From positions 496,001-560,000 of the forward strand of contig NZ_CP136624.1 of the NCBI RefSeq assembly GCF_032917945.1: 64,000 nt of DNA. Direction: 5' to 3'. This DNA comes from Bradyrhizobium sp. sBnM-33 (GTDB taxonomy: Bacteria; Pseudomonadota; Alphaproteobacteria; Rhizobiales; Xanthobacteraceae). Below the pieces are notes generated by a model. The model had not been told where the DNA came from. It did no database searches and saw nothing but the letters and a program-made list of their open reading frames with translations. The translations under genes and the position numbers were made by a program. Each line of letters starts with the position of its first letter. Within the stretch, counting starts at the first letter, position 1. Of this stretch, positions 46,178 through 56,000 are shown piece after piece.

Positions 46178-47023
46178 ATGGACGACATGAATCAGGATCT
46201 GGCCGAAATGTCATTGGAAGACGATATCGCCCGCGAAGACGATGCCGCGCTGGAAACCGTTCCGGTACCACGCTCACTGGTGCCGCATTTGAGCCAATCA
46301 GCCATTCTGCTCGACATTGACGGCACGCTGCTCGATCTGATGCCGACGCCGCGCGAAGTGTGGGTGCCTCCGGGGCTGGCGAAGACATTGAACCGCCTGC
46401 TGGTCAGGACCAACGGCGCGCTGGCGCTCGTCAGCGGGCGCTCGCTCAACGATATCGACCTGATTTTCGCGCCCGATCTGTTCCCAGCCGTCGGCGGCCA
46501 CGGCGCCGAAATGCGTATCGAGACCGACAGCGAGGCGGTGGCCTCCCACGCCCCGCCAATGGATAAGGAATTGAAGCGCCGGCTGGCTGCGATCGCAAAG
46601 CTGAGCCCGGGAATATTGCTGGAAGACAAGGGCTATTCGCTGGCGCTGCACTATCGCCTCGCGCCGCACGCCGAGAAGGCGATCTATGCCGCGGTGTCGC
46701 TGATCAGGGCCGATCTGCCCAATGCGCCGATCGAAGTGTTGCCCGGCAAGTGCGTCTGCGAGATCAAGCACTCCGGCTTCACCAAGGCGAGCGGCGTGCG
46801 CGAATTGATGACGCGCGAGCCGTTCAAGGGGCGCCGTCCGTTCTTCATCGGCGACGACGTCACCGACGAGAGCGTCTTTGCGATCATGCCCGACCTCGAT
46901 GGCCTCGCCTTCTCAGTCGGCCGCCGCGCAAAGGGCGTGGCCGGGCACTTCGATGCGCCGAGCGACGTCAGGGAATTCCTTGCACACCTACTTGACGACG
47001 AAAGGGACGCATCTCTGCCATAA
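46178..47023 (+). CDS. otsB: Trehalose-6-phosphate phosphatase
   Basis: This is a 281-aa HAD-superfamily enzyme that dephosphorylates trehalose 6-phosphate. The nucleophile motif DIDGTLLDL is at about residues 46-54. VSGRS gives motif II, the Lys is in HSGFTKASGV, and GDDVTDE gives the metal-binding motif. An acidic leader of about 30 residues precedes the domain. It lies six bases after the MFS gene and 196 bp before otsA, on the same strand. The AGGATGA just ahead of the ATG overlaps the MFS stop. Confidence 0.96.
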   Translation: MDDMNQDLAEMSLEDDIAREDDAALETVPVPRSLVPHLSQSAILLDIDGTLLDLMPTPREVWVPPGLAKTLNRLLVRTNGALALVSGRSLNDIDLIFAPDLFPAVGGHGAEMRIETDSEAVASHAPPMDKELKRRLAAIAKLSPGILLEDKGYSLALHYRLAPHAEKAIYAAVSLIRADLPNAPIEVLPGKCVCEIKHSGFTKASGVRELMTREPFKGRRPFFIGDDVTDESVFAIMPDLDGLAFSVGRRAKGVAGHFDAPSDVREFLAHLLDDERDASLP

Positions 47024-47219
47024 TTTTTTTCGTCCCGTCGAGTTTCGAACATAGATTCTCGCGCTTGACGCCGAAGTTCGCGACGAATTTTATTTTTCGT
47101 GAGTTCCGGTGAGTTCCTGCACGCCACAGCCCGAATTTGGTTTCAATTCGTTGAAAGGGTGATCAGGAACCATATTGATGAATGGTTGTTAATGCGGGCG
47201 TACCAACGGGAGGGGACCT

Positions 47220-48680
47220 TTGAACCTCGTCGTCGTTTCAAACCGCGTTTCGCGCGGAAAACCCAACGAACCCATGACGGGGGGGCTGGCGGCGGCGTTG
47301 TTGCCGATCGTCGAAAAGTCGGGCGCTATTTGGGTTGGTTCTAGCGGCCGGGTTCGCGATGGGAACCAGAAGGAACCGTTTGCCGAGATCGAAGCGCTTG
47401 GCGCCGGCGCGCTGGCGATGTTGGACCTGCCGGCCGCGCATTACGGCGGCTATTACGAAGGTTTTGCGAATTCCGCATTGTGGCCGGCGCTGCATTCGCG
47501 CGCCGATCTGATCCGCGCCTCGCAGGAGGACTATCTCAGCTATCGCGAAGTGAACGCCTTCATGGCGCGCGCGCTGTTCCGATTCCGAAAGGCGGATTCC
47601 GCGTTCTGGGTTCAGGACTACCATTTCCTCGCGCTCGGCGCCGAACTGCGCGATCTCGGCGTCACCGAGCCGATCGGCTTCTTCCTCCATACGCCGTGGC
47701 CGGCCCGTTCGGTGATCGGCGGCGTGCCGCACCATCGCGAGCTGGTCGAGGCGATGCTGGCCTATGATTTGATCGGCTTCCAGACCGAAGAAGACTGCGA
47801 GAACTTCCTGGCTTACGCGCAGTCCGACCTCGGCCTCGTCGTGCATGACGGCGTCATCATTTCGCGTCACGGCCGAACGCGCGCTGCGGTATTTCCGATC
47901 GGCATCGATCCCCAGCAATTCGCGCAGTTGGCAACGAAGGCGTCGACACATCCGGATGTCTCGCGGCTGCGGCGCAGCCTGAATGGCGAGAAACTCGCGA
48001 TCGGGGTCGACCGGCTGGATTATTCCAAGGGCCTGATCAACCGCATCAAGGCGTTCGACCGGATGTGGACCTTGCACCCGTCGCTGGCGCGCACGGTGTC
48101 GTTGCTGCAGATCGCAACACCGTCGCGCGGCGCGATCGAGGCCTACGGCAATCTGCAGAGCGAGGTCGCAAGGCTGGTCAGCGATGTCAACGGCGTTCAC
48201 GGTGAAGTCGACTGGACGCCGATCCGTTATCTCAACAAGGGCTACGGCCAGGCGGTGCTCGCCGGCCTCTATCGCACTGCGCAGGTCGGCGTCGTCACGC
48301 CGCTGCAGGACGGCATGAATCTCGTCGCCAAGGAATATGTCGCCGCGCAAAACCCGGTTGACCCCGGCGTGCTCGTGCTGTCGAAATTCGCCGGCGCCGC
48401 CAACGAACTCGATACTGCGCTATTGGTCAATCCGCACGACATTGACGGCATGGCGCGCACCATTGCGATCGCGCTGTCGATGCCGCTCACCGAACGGCGG
48501 ATGCGCTGGGAGGCAATGATGGCGAAGCTGCGCGGCCATACCATCCAGCAATGGTTCGCCGACTTCACTGACGCGCTGCGCGAAAGCCAGCTCGACCGCA
48601 GCGAGGTGGCGCCTGTCATGGCGGAGCCCCCGCTATGGCCGCTTCGTTCCGCCGGCAGCAACAACGCGCGGTATCATTAG
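47220..48680 (+). CDS. otsA: Alpha,alpha-trehalose-phosphate synthase (UDP-forming)
   Basis: This is a 486-aa GT20 glycosyltransferase that makes trehalose 6-phosphate from UDP-glucose and glucose 6-phosphate. It starts LVVVSNRVSRGK and then GGLAAAL, with the donor-binding loop. FWVQDYHFLAL, FFLHTPWPARSV and GVDRLDYSKGL carry the substrate residues. TPLQDGMNLVAKEYVAAQ ends the catalytic core. The start is TTG 47220, with GGGAGGGG six bases upstream; no ATG fits the conserved N-terminus. otsB lies upstream. Trehalose serves as an osmo- and desiccation protectant in rhizobia. Confidence 0.96.
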   Translation: MNLVVVSNRVSRGKPNEPMTGGLAAALLPIVEKSGAIWVGSSGRVRDGNQKEPFAEIEALGAGALAMLDLPAAHYGGYYEGFANSALWPALHSRADLIRASQEDYLSYREVNAFMARALFRFRKADSAFWVQDYHFLALGAELRDLGVTEPIGFFLHTPWPARSVIGGVPHHRELVEAMLAYDLIGFQTEEDCENFLAYAQSDLGLVVHDGVIISRHGRTRAAVFPIGIDPQQFAQLATKASTHPDVSRLRRSLNGEKLAIGVDRLDYSKGLINRIKAFDRMWTLHPSLARTVSLLQIATPSRGAIEAYGNLQSEVARLVSDVNGVHGEVDWTPIRYLNKGYGQAVLAGLYRTAQVGVVTPLQDGMNLVAKEYVAAQNPVDPGVLVLSKFAGAANELDTALLVNPHDIDGMARTIAIALSMPLTERRMRWEAMMAKLRGHTIQQWFADFTDALRESQLDRSEVAPVMAEPPLWPLRSAGSNNARYH

Positions 48681-48706
48681 TCTGGGAGCTGTGAGCAGCA
48701 GCCTCC

Positions 48707-48811
48707 ACCTCATCCTGAGGAGCCGCGTAAGCGGTGTCTCGAAGGATGAAGCCACCGGCCGGCCTCATGGTTCGAGACGCGCTCCGCGCTCCTCACCATG
48801 AGGGTTTGAGA
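48707..48811. repeat. Palindromic repeat, sister of 34029-34130
   Basis: CCTCATCCTGAGGAGC, TCTCGAAGGATGAAG and TGGTTCGAGACGC, GCTCCTCACCATGAGGG pair across the element. It follows otsA where a minus-strand gene converges. Confidence 0.75.
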
Positions 48812-48843
48812 CCGAGGTGCCCGGCAACAATAAGCGACCGCAC

Positions 48844-49194
48844 TTAATAGCAATACGACACACCATCCAGCACCGGGCAGCGCGCCTTGTTCGGCGCGCT
48901 CGGATTTTCCATCGGCACCATGCCGCCGCCCTTGCCAGAGCCGGCGAACACGCCGGGGCCGATGACGACGGACGATTTGTTGCCGATGATGACGCTCGGG
49001 TGCGGCGAGGCCAGCCTCGATCGCGAGCCGTCGGCCCACACGATGGAATCGCCCGCGAAGATGCCGCGCCGGCCGTCATCGCAGGTCACGTCCACGCCCT
49101 GACGCGTGCAGGCCTGCGCCATCGCCGGCCCCGCCGCGGCGCCCGCAAGCGCCGATATCAGGCCGGCGAACAGAAGCGCCCGCGCGATGATCAT
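48844..49194 (-). CDS. Small secreted protein of unknown function
   Basis: This is a 116-aa protein with a signal peptide (residues 1-26, MIIARALLFAGLISALAG then AAAGPAMA). The mature part has four Cys (QACTRQGVDVTCDDGRRG and RCPVLDGVSYCY), probably two disulfides. The middle contains DGSRSRLASPHPSVIIGNKS, a beta-rich look. It ends directly in CY. I do not recognise a family. ATG 49194 has GGAGGAC five bases upstream, a strong start. No operon partner. Confidence 0.7.
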   Translation of the reverse strand: MIIARALLFAGLISALAGAAAGPAMAQACTRQGVDVTCDDGRRGIFAGDSIVWADGSRSRLASPHPSVIIGNKSSVVIGPGVFAGSGKGGGMVPMENPSAPNKARCPVLDGVSYCY

Positions 49195-49390
49195 GCCGTC
49201 CTCCACCGATTGCGTTGCCACCATGGTCGTCGATCATGGCCGGATTCCGGTTTAAGCGTCCGGAAAGCACTGATCATTCGACGCTGAACGTGCCAAATTA
49301 CCAAATAAATTCAATGAATTGGGGAAATTTTGACGGCCGTGCCCGGCGTCCCTTGCAAAATCAGTGCTGCCCCTTCAAGAGAGGGCCTCC

Positions 49391-49480
49391 GGAGAGATGG
49401 CCGAGTGGCTTAAGGCGCACGCTTGGAAAGCGTGTGTGCGGGAAACCGTACCGTGGGTTCGAATCCCACTCTCTCCGCCA
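49391..49480 (+). tRNA. tRNA-Ser (anticodon GGA)
   Basis: The acceptor stem pairs GGAGAGA with TCTCTCC, followed by discriminator G and encoded CCA. The D-arm begins TGGCCGAGTGG. The anticodon stem-loop ACGCTTGGAAAGCGT shows GGA. A long variable arm (GTGCGGGAAACCGTAC) marks it as class II, and the T-arm is GTGGGTTCGAATCCCAC. The 3' end of such genes is a frequent integration site; mobile-type genes follow immediately. Confidence 0.97.
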
Positions 49481-49490
49481 AACAGCCCGG

Positions 49491-49787
49491 CTAACCTGCT
49501 GACTTATCTGAGCAACGCATTAACGTCGTCCCTTCGGTCCCCAAGCCGGTCCCCATTGCGTGCCGATACGCTGCATAGCTCGTAGAAAAGGGACCGGTCG
49601 CCTGACTATCTGGCGAACATCCACGGCGGCGATAGCACCAGAACCAACCGGCACCACCCCTGCCGAACGTCTCCAGCGCCCGGTCAGCATAGAACACCTC
49701 GATGCTGGCGCCGGTCCGCGGATGGATGTCGAAGAACGCCTCACAGCCTGCGCGTTGTCTGGGGTTGGATGGCGCCAGTGGTACCAT
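49491..49787 (-). CDS. Hypothetical small protein coupled to the ArdC-like gene
   Basis: This is a 98-aa protein (MVPLAPSNPRQRAGCEAFFD, then IHPRTGASIEVFYADRALET). An aromatic Gly/Trp patch (GGAGWFWCYRRRG) follows. The ATG at 49787 overlaps the TGA of the ArdC-like gene by one base, so translation is probably coupled. I do not recognise a named family. Small proteins at this position in mobile elements often act with the antirestriction protein, but that is only inference. Confidence 0.5.
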   Translation of the reverse strand: MVPLAPSNPRQRAGCEAFFDIHPRTGASIEVFYADRALETFGRGGAGWFWCYRRRGCSPDSQATGPFSTSYAAYRHAMGTGLGTEGTTLMRCSDKSAG

Positions 49788-50668
49788 CACGCCGCTCTCT
49801 CCGCTGGGCCGGCGAGTGCCAAGCCGCGCAGATAATCCGCGGCCTTGGATGCTTGGCTGCAGGCCGTAAAGAACGCGCGCTTGTCGGCTTTCAAAAGCTC
49901 AATCCAGTTGGCGATATAGCCCGCGTTCCTGACGTCTCCGTCAAAGCCAAATTCAGCGCAAAGGAACGCGGCGCCCAGTTCAGCAATAAGTTCTTCGGCT
50001 GCGTAGTTGCGGGAGCCGAACCGGTTCTTCAGATCACGGTCGAGCCGCGACTTGTGTCCCGTCCAATGCGTCAACTCGTGGAATGCCACATTGTAGAACT
50101 GATCGGCACCCTTGAAGCCAGCGAATGCCGGCATCGAGATAAAATCGCGGCTCGGGATGTAGCAGGCTTCGCCGTGGCCGTCGCGGATGTCCGCGCCGGT
50201 TGAATGCAGGAATGCGTCGGCAAGCTCATCGCGCGTGTCGGGGTTGCGAACACGCATTGGCTTTCCGCTGACGACGCTATCGGGAAGGTTCTCGCACTGG
50301 TCGACATTGAAAACCGTGTATTCGCGCATCATTGGGATCAGGCGCGTTGAAAAGCTCTCGTCCGCGGCTTGGTCGCGGACCTGCAGTTGCTTGACGAAAT
50401 AGACCTTGGTGCCGTGCTCGCCCTTGCGGACGTTGCCGCCCAATTCCAAGGCCTGCTTGAATGTCAGAAAGCGTAGCGAGCGATAGCCAGCCGCCTGTGC
50501 CATCCATAACAGAACGACGTTGCAGCCGGAGTAGGGACGATTGGACACAGCATTGCACGGCGTGTTCGCACCGGGCGTTGCCGACCATGGCTTAACCCAT
50601 GGGGCAGCACCGGCTTCTAACTCTGCAACAATGCGCGCTGATACCTCAGCGTAAAGATCACGTTTCAT
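49787..50668 (-). CDS. ArdC-like antirestriction protein (ssDNA-binding plus zincin domain)
   Basis: This is a 293-aa protein. An N-terminal ssDNA-binding-type domain (YAEVSARIVAELEAGAAPWV then KPW, YSGCNVVLLW, FKQALELGGNVRKGEHGTKV) is followed by a metallopeptidase-like domain with HELTHWTGH (HExxH, about residue 206) and the downstream AAEELIAELGAAFLCAEFG that supplies the third Glu ligand. ArdC proteins are carried by conjugative plasmids and islands and shield incoming DNA from restriction. It lies about 1.2 kb after the tRNA-Ser gene, so it supports a mobile-element origin for this region. ATG 50668 fits the family start. Confidence 0.85.
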   Translation of the reverse strand: MKRDLYAEVSARIVAELEAGAAPWVKPWSATPGANTPCNAVSNRPYSGCNVVLLWMAQAAGYRSLRFLTFKQALELGGNVRKGEHGTKVYFVKQLQVRDQAADESFSTRLIPMMREYTVFNVDQCENLPDSVVSGKPMRVRNPDTRDELADAFLHSTGADIRDGHGEACYIPSRDFISMPAFAGFKGADQFYNVAFHELTHWTGHKSRLDRDLKNRFGSRNYAAEELIAELGAAFLCAEFGFDGDVRNAGYIANWIELLKADKRAFFTACSQASKAADYLRGLALAGPAERAA

Positions 50669-50849
50669 AGCCCGCCTCGCTGTTATGGCTGAAGCGACCG
50701 ATCGGCCGCATGCCATAGCCGCGTTGGGCAGGGCTCTCAGTCGGGCATCAGGCGAAGGCGCAAAAATCTACCCCCGGGGAGCATGGACAGGCCCCCCGTC
50801 TTCGCGCGCGCAGACGTGTGCCCCGCATATATTTTGGGCTAAAACCCCT

Positions 50850-50866
50850 GTTAACGTTTCGTTAAC
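50850..50866. promoter_or_regulatory. Dyad GTTAACG-TTT-CGTTAAC
   Basis: Perfect 7-bp arms lie around TTT in the divergent gap between the ArdC-like gene (start 50668) and the enolase-superfamily gene (start 50991). A possible operator or stem; nothing coding is seen in this 322-bp gap. Confidence 0.4.
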
Positions 50867-50990
50867 GGATTGGCAGGGAGGGAGCCCCAGTACTCGCCGT
50901 GCCGATGCGTGCCACGCGATCTCGTCTGCGGTTCGACGGTAGCAGGGTGACCACCGTTCAATCTGCCAGCCAAATAGGGAGGTGTTTGCG

Positions 50991-52091
50991 ATGCAGCTTG
51001 CTCCGCTCACATTCAAATCCATTAGGGCGAGAGCGGTCGTGCTCAAGCTGAAGCGTCCGGTTGTCGCGCGGATAGCCACCATCACCGAATGGCCGCTGAT
51101 CTTGATCGACCTCATCACCGAAGAAGGCATCATCGGGCGAAGCTATCTTGAGCCCTACACCATCAAGACGATGAGATATCTGGTCCCGGCCCTGCAAGAT
51201 TTCGGCGCTATGCTCAAGGGGCGGCGCGTCGCACCGGTCGAACTCTACGATCTCGCACGAAAGTCGCTGCACTTTCTGGGCTATCAAGGGCTTTCCATGA
51301 TCGCGGTGTCCGGATTGGATATGGCGGCCTGGGATGCCCTGGCAAAGGCGAGTGGTGTGCCGCTTTGCGTTCTGCTGGGCGGTTCGGTAGGGCCGGTGAA
51401 GGCTTACAACAGCAACGGGTTGTGGCTTCAAGCGCCGGAGGTTGTGGCAGCGGACGCGACCCCGTTGCGCGACGAAGGAGGCTTCACTGCGCTGAAGTTG
51501 CGGCTTGGAAGGGATCGCGCAAGCGACGATCTGGCCGCCATTCATGCCATCAGGGCCGCTGTTGGCAATGACATGGAACTGATGGCTGATTTCAACCAGG
51601 GCCTACATCTTGGAGAAGCCCTGCAGCGGTGTCACATGATTGATGATCAGGGCCTCGCGTGGATCGAGGAGCCAATCGTCTACGACAATCTCGACGGTTA
51701 CGCGCAGTTGACCGCGGAGCTAAAGACCCCGATCCAGATCGGCGAGAATTTCTATGGGCCCCGCGATCTACACATCGCGCTGCAGAGAAAGGCGTGCGAC
51801 TTTGTCATGCCAGATTTTATGCGCATTGGCGGCGTGACCGGTTGGCTAAGGGCATCGGCCATAGCGGGAGCGGCGGGCATACCGATGTCGACACATCTTT
51901 ACCCGGAGGTGGCCGCGCACGTGATGCGCGTCACGGAGACCGCGCATTGGTTGGAATGGCAGGACTGGGCCGATCCTGTCCTGCAGAAACCTTATGAAAT
52001 TCGCGACGGATTGCTCCACATTCCTGACGTGCCTGGCGTTGGTCTTGAATGGAATGAGGAAGCGGTCGCCGCCAACCAAGCCGCCCTGTAG
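50991..52091 (+). CDS. Mandelate racemase/muconate lactonizing enzyme family protein
   Basis: This is a 366-aa enolase-superfamily enzyme. The N-terminal capping domain is followed by a barrel with metal ligands Asp (LMADFNQG), Glu (WIEEPI) and Glu (GENFYGP). The Asp-His acid/base pair is present (MPDFMRIGG and STHLYPE), and a late Glu lies in WLEWQDW, as in mandelate racemase. The KxK motif on strand 2 reads LKLRLG, so the second Lys is Arg. This suggests an acid-sugar dehydratase or epimerase rather than true mandelate racemase. ATG 50991 has AGGGAGG upstream. The gene stands alone, followed by an IS remnant. Confidence 0.87.
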   Translation: MQLAPLTFKSIRARAVVLKLKRPVVARIATITEWPLILIDLITEEGIIGRSYLEPYTIKTMRYLVPALQDFGAMLKGRRVAPVELYDLARKSLHFLGYQGLSMIAVSGLDMAAWDALAKASGVPLCVLLGGSVGPVKAYNSNGLWLQAPEVVAADATPLRDEGGFTALKLRLGRDRASDDLAAIHAIRAAVGNDMELMADFNQGLHLGEALQRCHMIDDQGLAWIEEPIVYDNLDGYAQLTAELKTPIQIGENFYGPRDLHIALQRKACDFVMPDFMRIGGVTGWLRASAIAGAAGIPMSTHLYPEVAAHVMRVTETAHWLEWQDWADPVLQKPYEIRDGLLHIPDVPGVGLEWNEEAVAANQAAL

Positions 52092-52207
52092 CTGATCGTC
52101 TCGCAGCATCGTGACCAAGCATTCGTCGAATGCCAGCCCTCTCCACAGGCCCCATTCTCGTGCGGGAAGCAGTCCGAGTAGAAGTTATGTAGCCCAAAGA
52201 AGTTCTG

Positions 52208-52949
52208 CTAACGGTTCGCTTTGGTATTGAACCTTCCGCCGATCGCGGCCACCATTGCGCTCGAGATGATCGGGCCAATACCAGGCACCGTCATCAGTCG
52301 CCGGCAGGCCTCATCTTGATGGGCTAGTGTTTCGATCTCGCTAGATAGCCTCTCGATACGCTGATCCAGCCGGCGCCAGTCTTCCACCAGGCCCTCGATG
52401 ATGATTGCGAGGCGAGAGGACATCGACGCGTGTCGCCAAGATGCCCGGCAACTCGAACCGCAGGGAATGCAGGCCTTGCCGCACGGCGATGCCCCGCTCC
52501 AGCAGGAACGCACGGATCTGATTGATGACGCCGGTACGCTGACCGACCAATCGATAGCGGACGCGGTGCAGTGCCTGAAGGTCGAGCTGTTCGGCGGTCT
52601 TGGTCGCGACGAACTTCATCGTCGGGCGTTGGACAGCCTCGGCGATGGCTTCCGCATCTCGGAAGTCATTCTTCTGTCCCTTCGAATACGGGCGCACGTA
52701 CTTCGCCGGCATCAGGCGGGCGTCGTGGCCAAGCATCTGGAGTTTGCGGCTGAGATGATGGGCGCCTACGCAGGCCTCCATACCGATCAAGCACGGCGGC
52801 AGGTTGGCGAGCCGCGTTTCCACCTGGCCGCGTGACCACTTCTGCCGCAGCACGATGGCACCGCGGTGATCATGACCCACGATGTGGAGCGAGTTTTTGC
52901 CAATATCGATGCCGATCACGGCGATCGCTGCGTTGATTTTCTGAGACAT
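52208..52949 (-). pseudogene. IS110 family transposase remnant (frameshifted, 3'-truncated)
   Basis: The first part (52949 to about 52410) gives the DEDD N-terminal domain: AVIGIDIGKNSLHIV, LIGMEAC and GQKNDFRDAEAIAEAV. Near 52402-52412 the frame shifts; the continuation IIEGLVEDWRRLDQRIERLS and LMTVPGIGPIISSAMVAAIG lies in another frame. After AAIG the match stops (about 52238), so most of the C-terminal transposase_20 domain with the essential Ser is missing. It is inactive. The start region (AAGGAGCACGCC before ATG) is intact. Confidence 0.88.
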
Positions 52950-52976
52950 GGCGTGCTCCTTGTCTTGAGCGCCCCT

Positions 52977-52997
52977 TGCCAGCTTCTCGTGCTGGCA
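52977..52997. repeat. Hairpin TGCCAGC/GCTGGCA at the IS110 left side
   Basis: Seven-base arms enclose a 7-base loop 28 bp before the transposase ATG. It is probably part of the IS end/leader. The exact outer boundary of the element is not visible. Confidence 0.45.
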
Positions 52998-53064
52998 GGG
53001 CCGGAGCACGGCCGGACCATCCCATTAAGAGACATATGGCGCCAGGTTACCCATGCAGTCCGCG

Positions 53065-56000
53065 TCACTCCGTGAGCAGCTCCAGCAGCGCTTTCGCCTC
53101 CTTAAGGTCCGGCGTGTCGAAACCCTCGGTAAACCAGCCGTAGATCGGCGCGAGCAGGTCGCGGGCTTCGGTGCGCTTGCTCTGGTCGCACCACAGGCGC
53201 GCCAGCAGGGTCGTCGCACGCAATTCCCACCCTTTCGCGCATTGCGCCTGCGCGACGTCGATTGCCATGCGCAGGCTTGCCTCTGCGGCGTCGACGTTAG
53301 GGCAGGCTTGCTGTTGGAGTAGCTGGGCGCGGAGCATGTGTATCCGGGGCAGGAACCATTGCTCGCCGATTTCGTAAGAAGCGGCGAGCGCCAGGTTCAC
53401 CTGCTCTATGCCCTCGGCATAGCGCTGTGCCTTGAGATGGGTCTCTGCCAACAGGCCGATCGAGAACGGCAAAAGAGTTCGTAAGCCGAGCTGGATCCGC
53501 TCAGCGAGCCCTTGCTCCAGATACCGCAAGCCCTCGCCAACATCCTTGGTCTGCCCCATGTTCCAGCCGAGACACATCAGAGCAATGCCGCGCATTTGCG
53601 GTAACCCGTATTCCCCGGAGAGAGCGAGCAACTCCGATGCGGTTGCCGTAGCCGCTGCAGTGTCGCCTCGCGCAATCTGAGCAAAGCCAACATACGACAA
53701 CGTATTAGCCAGCGATGGCGCGTGCTGCAAACGCCGCGCCAAGGTGATTGCATCGTGTTCCTCGTGTATACCTTGGTTCGGGTAGCCAAGGAGCCACCGC
53801 AACAGCGCCCCCATCGACAGAGCGCAGACGGCTGGATCGTGGTCGAGATAGAGGAAGCGATGTTCCGCATGTCTGGCCTCGTCGTAAAGGGCCAATCCAG
53901 CGTCTACATGCGTCCTCGCATCTGTGAACATTCCGCGGAACAACCCAGTTGACCATGCGGCATGGTGTGCCTGGAGGAGGATATCTCGGTTGTCTAGATT
54001 GCGCGCAACATTGAACAGTTCATCGACGATCTCCTCTGCGCGGGCGAACTGCCCCCGAGTGAGATGAAACAGCCACAATCCCGCGAGCGGCGGCGCCAAT
54101 TCGACAGAACTCTCGAGTTGCCGAGCGACCTCTCCGGCACGCTCGAAGACGGCGCCTACCTCCGCTGCGGCCCGGCCATGGACGCTCATGAGTGCGGGAC
54201 CGAGCTGGGACAGGATGGCGAGCTCGGTACGCGACCGCTCGACACCAGGAAGCTGTTTTTCGTTAAGGGCCAAAGCTTGGTGGAAATGTCCGATCGCCTC
54301 ACGATTGCTCGCCCGATGCACCGCCTGCTCCCCGGCTGTGCGCCAATAGTTTATGGCCTTCTCGGACAATCCCGCTTCCGCGCAGTGTCGGGCGAGCAAC
54401 GCTGGCCGCACTGCCACGATCTCCGGGAACTGGCGTTCGAGCGTCGCAGCAATACGGGCCTGAAGCGCCTGGCGCCGACCGCGCAGTAGGGTGCTATAGG
54501 CGGCATCCTGCACCAACGCGTGCTTGAAGGTGTACTCGGCGTCTGGCGGCGTCCCCCGCCGAAAGATCAGTTCGGCGCGGACCAGCTGTGCCATGGCATC
54601 TTCGAGTTGCGGCTGCGGCATTGCCGCGACGGCGCTGATAAGCTCGTGTGAGAAATGCCGTCCGAGCGCTGCACCGATCTGTGCGACCTCTCGAACGGGC
54701 GCGAGGCGATCGAGCCGCGCCAGCAGCGAGGCGTGGAGGGTCGTCGGGATCGCGAGGGGCACCGCTGGCCCCGTCACCGTGTAACCGTCCCCGCTCTTTG
54801 TCACCAATCCGCTCTCGACGACGGACTTGGTCAGTTCCTCGATGAACAGTGGCACGCCATCAGTGCGGTCGATGATCTGCTCGGTAATCTCCTTGGGCAA
54901 GGCCTTGCCGCCGGTCACGCGCATCATCATCTCGGCGCTCTGCCGGGGTGCCAAGCGGCTGAGGCTGAGAAGAGTGACGTGCGAACGGCCCACCCACGGC
55001 GGCGTGAACTCCGGCCGCAAGGTGATGATCACCAGGACCCGCAGCGTGGGAACCCGATCGATGAGCAGGTCCAGTAATTCGCGCGTGGTGGGATCGCTCC
55101 AGTGCACGTCATCGAACATCATCAGCAGGGGTTGACGCGCGGCGAGCCCCTCGACCTGTGCTATCAGCGCTTCAAATGTTTTTCCCTTGCGCTTTTGCGG
55201 CGTGAGATCGAGGGCCTGGTACCGCCCGCCAGTCGGGATCGATAGCAGGTCCGCGATCAGGGGGGCGGCCTCGCTGACATCATTGGTCGCCTGGGCCAGC
55301 AGCGCTTCGAGCTTGTCGAGCCGCTCCTCCGTCGTGTCCTCACGCCGGAACCCGGCCGCCCGTTCGAGCCGGCTGATGGTCGGGTAGAGTGCGGTGTCCT
55401 GATGGTGGGGCGAGCAGAAATAGCGCAGGCGGATATGAGGCTTGCCACTCAGCCGCGCCAAAACGGTCTGAGCGATGCGCGATTTGCCGATGCCGGCCTC
55501 TCCCGAGATCAGCACGACGCAGCCATCGCCGCGTTTGGCCTGCTGCCATCGCCGGAGCAGTAGCTCGATCTCTTCCTCGCGCCCGACGAGCGGCGTCTCG
55601 CCCGAACCACGGCGCAGAGCCTCGAATCGGCTTTCTACGGCGCTCGCGCCGGTCACTTGCCAGACCGGCACCGGAGCGCCGAAACCCTTGACGGACACGG
55701 TGCCGAGAGCGCGATTTTCAAAGAGTTCACCGAGGAGGCAGCGGGTGCTTTCGGAAATGACCACCGCGTCCGGCTCAGCCAGCGTCTGAAGCCGCGCCGC
55801 AAGATTGGGGGTCTCTCCGACCACCTCATGCTCCTGCGCCGCGCCCTCACTGCGGAGGTCACCAACGACCACTAGGCCGGTGGCAACGCCGACCCGCACG
55901 TGCAAAGCAGCTCCTGCGCCATCATCAAGCTTCGCCACCGCCTCGACCAATTCCAGGCCAGCGCGCACCGCTCGCTCGGCGTCTTCCTCGTGTGCCTGGG

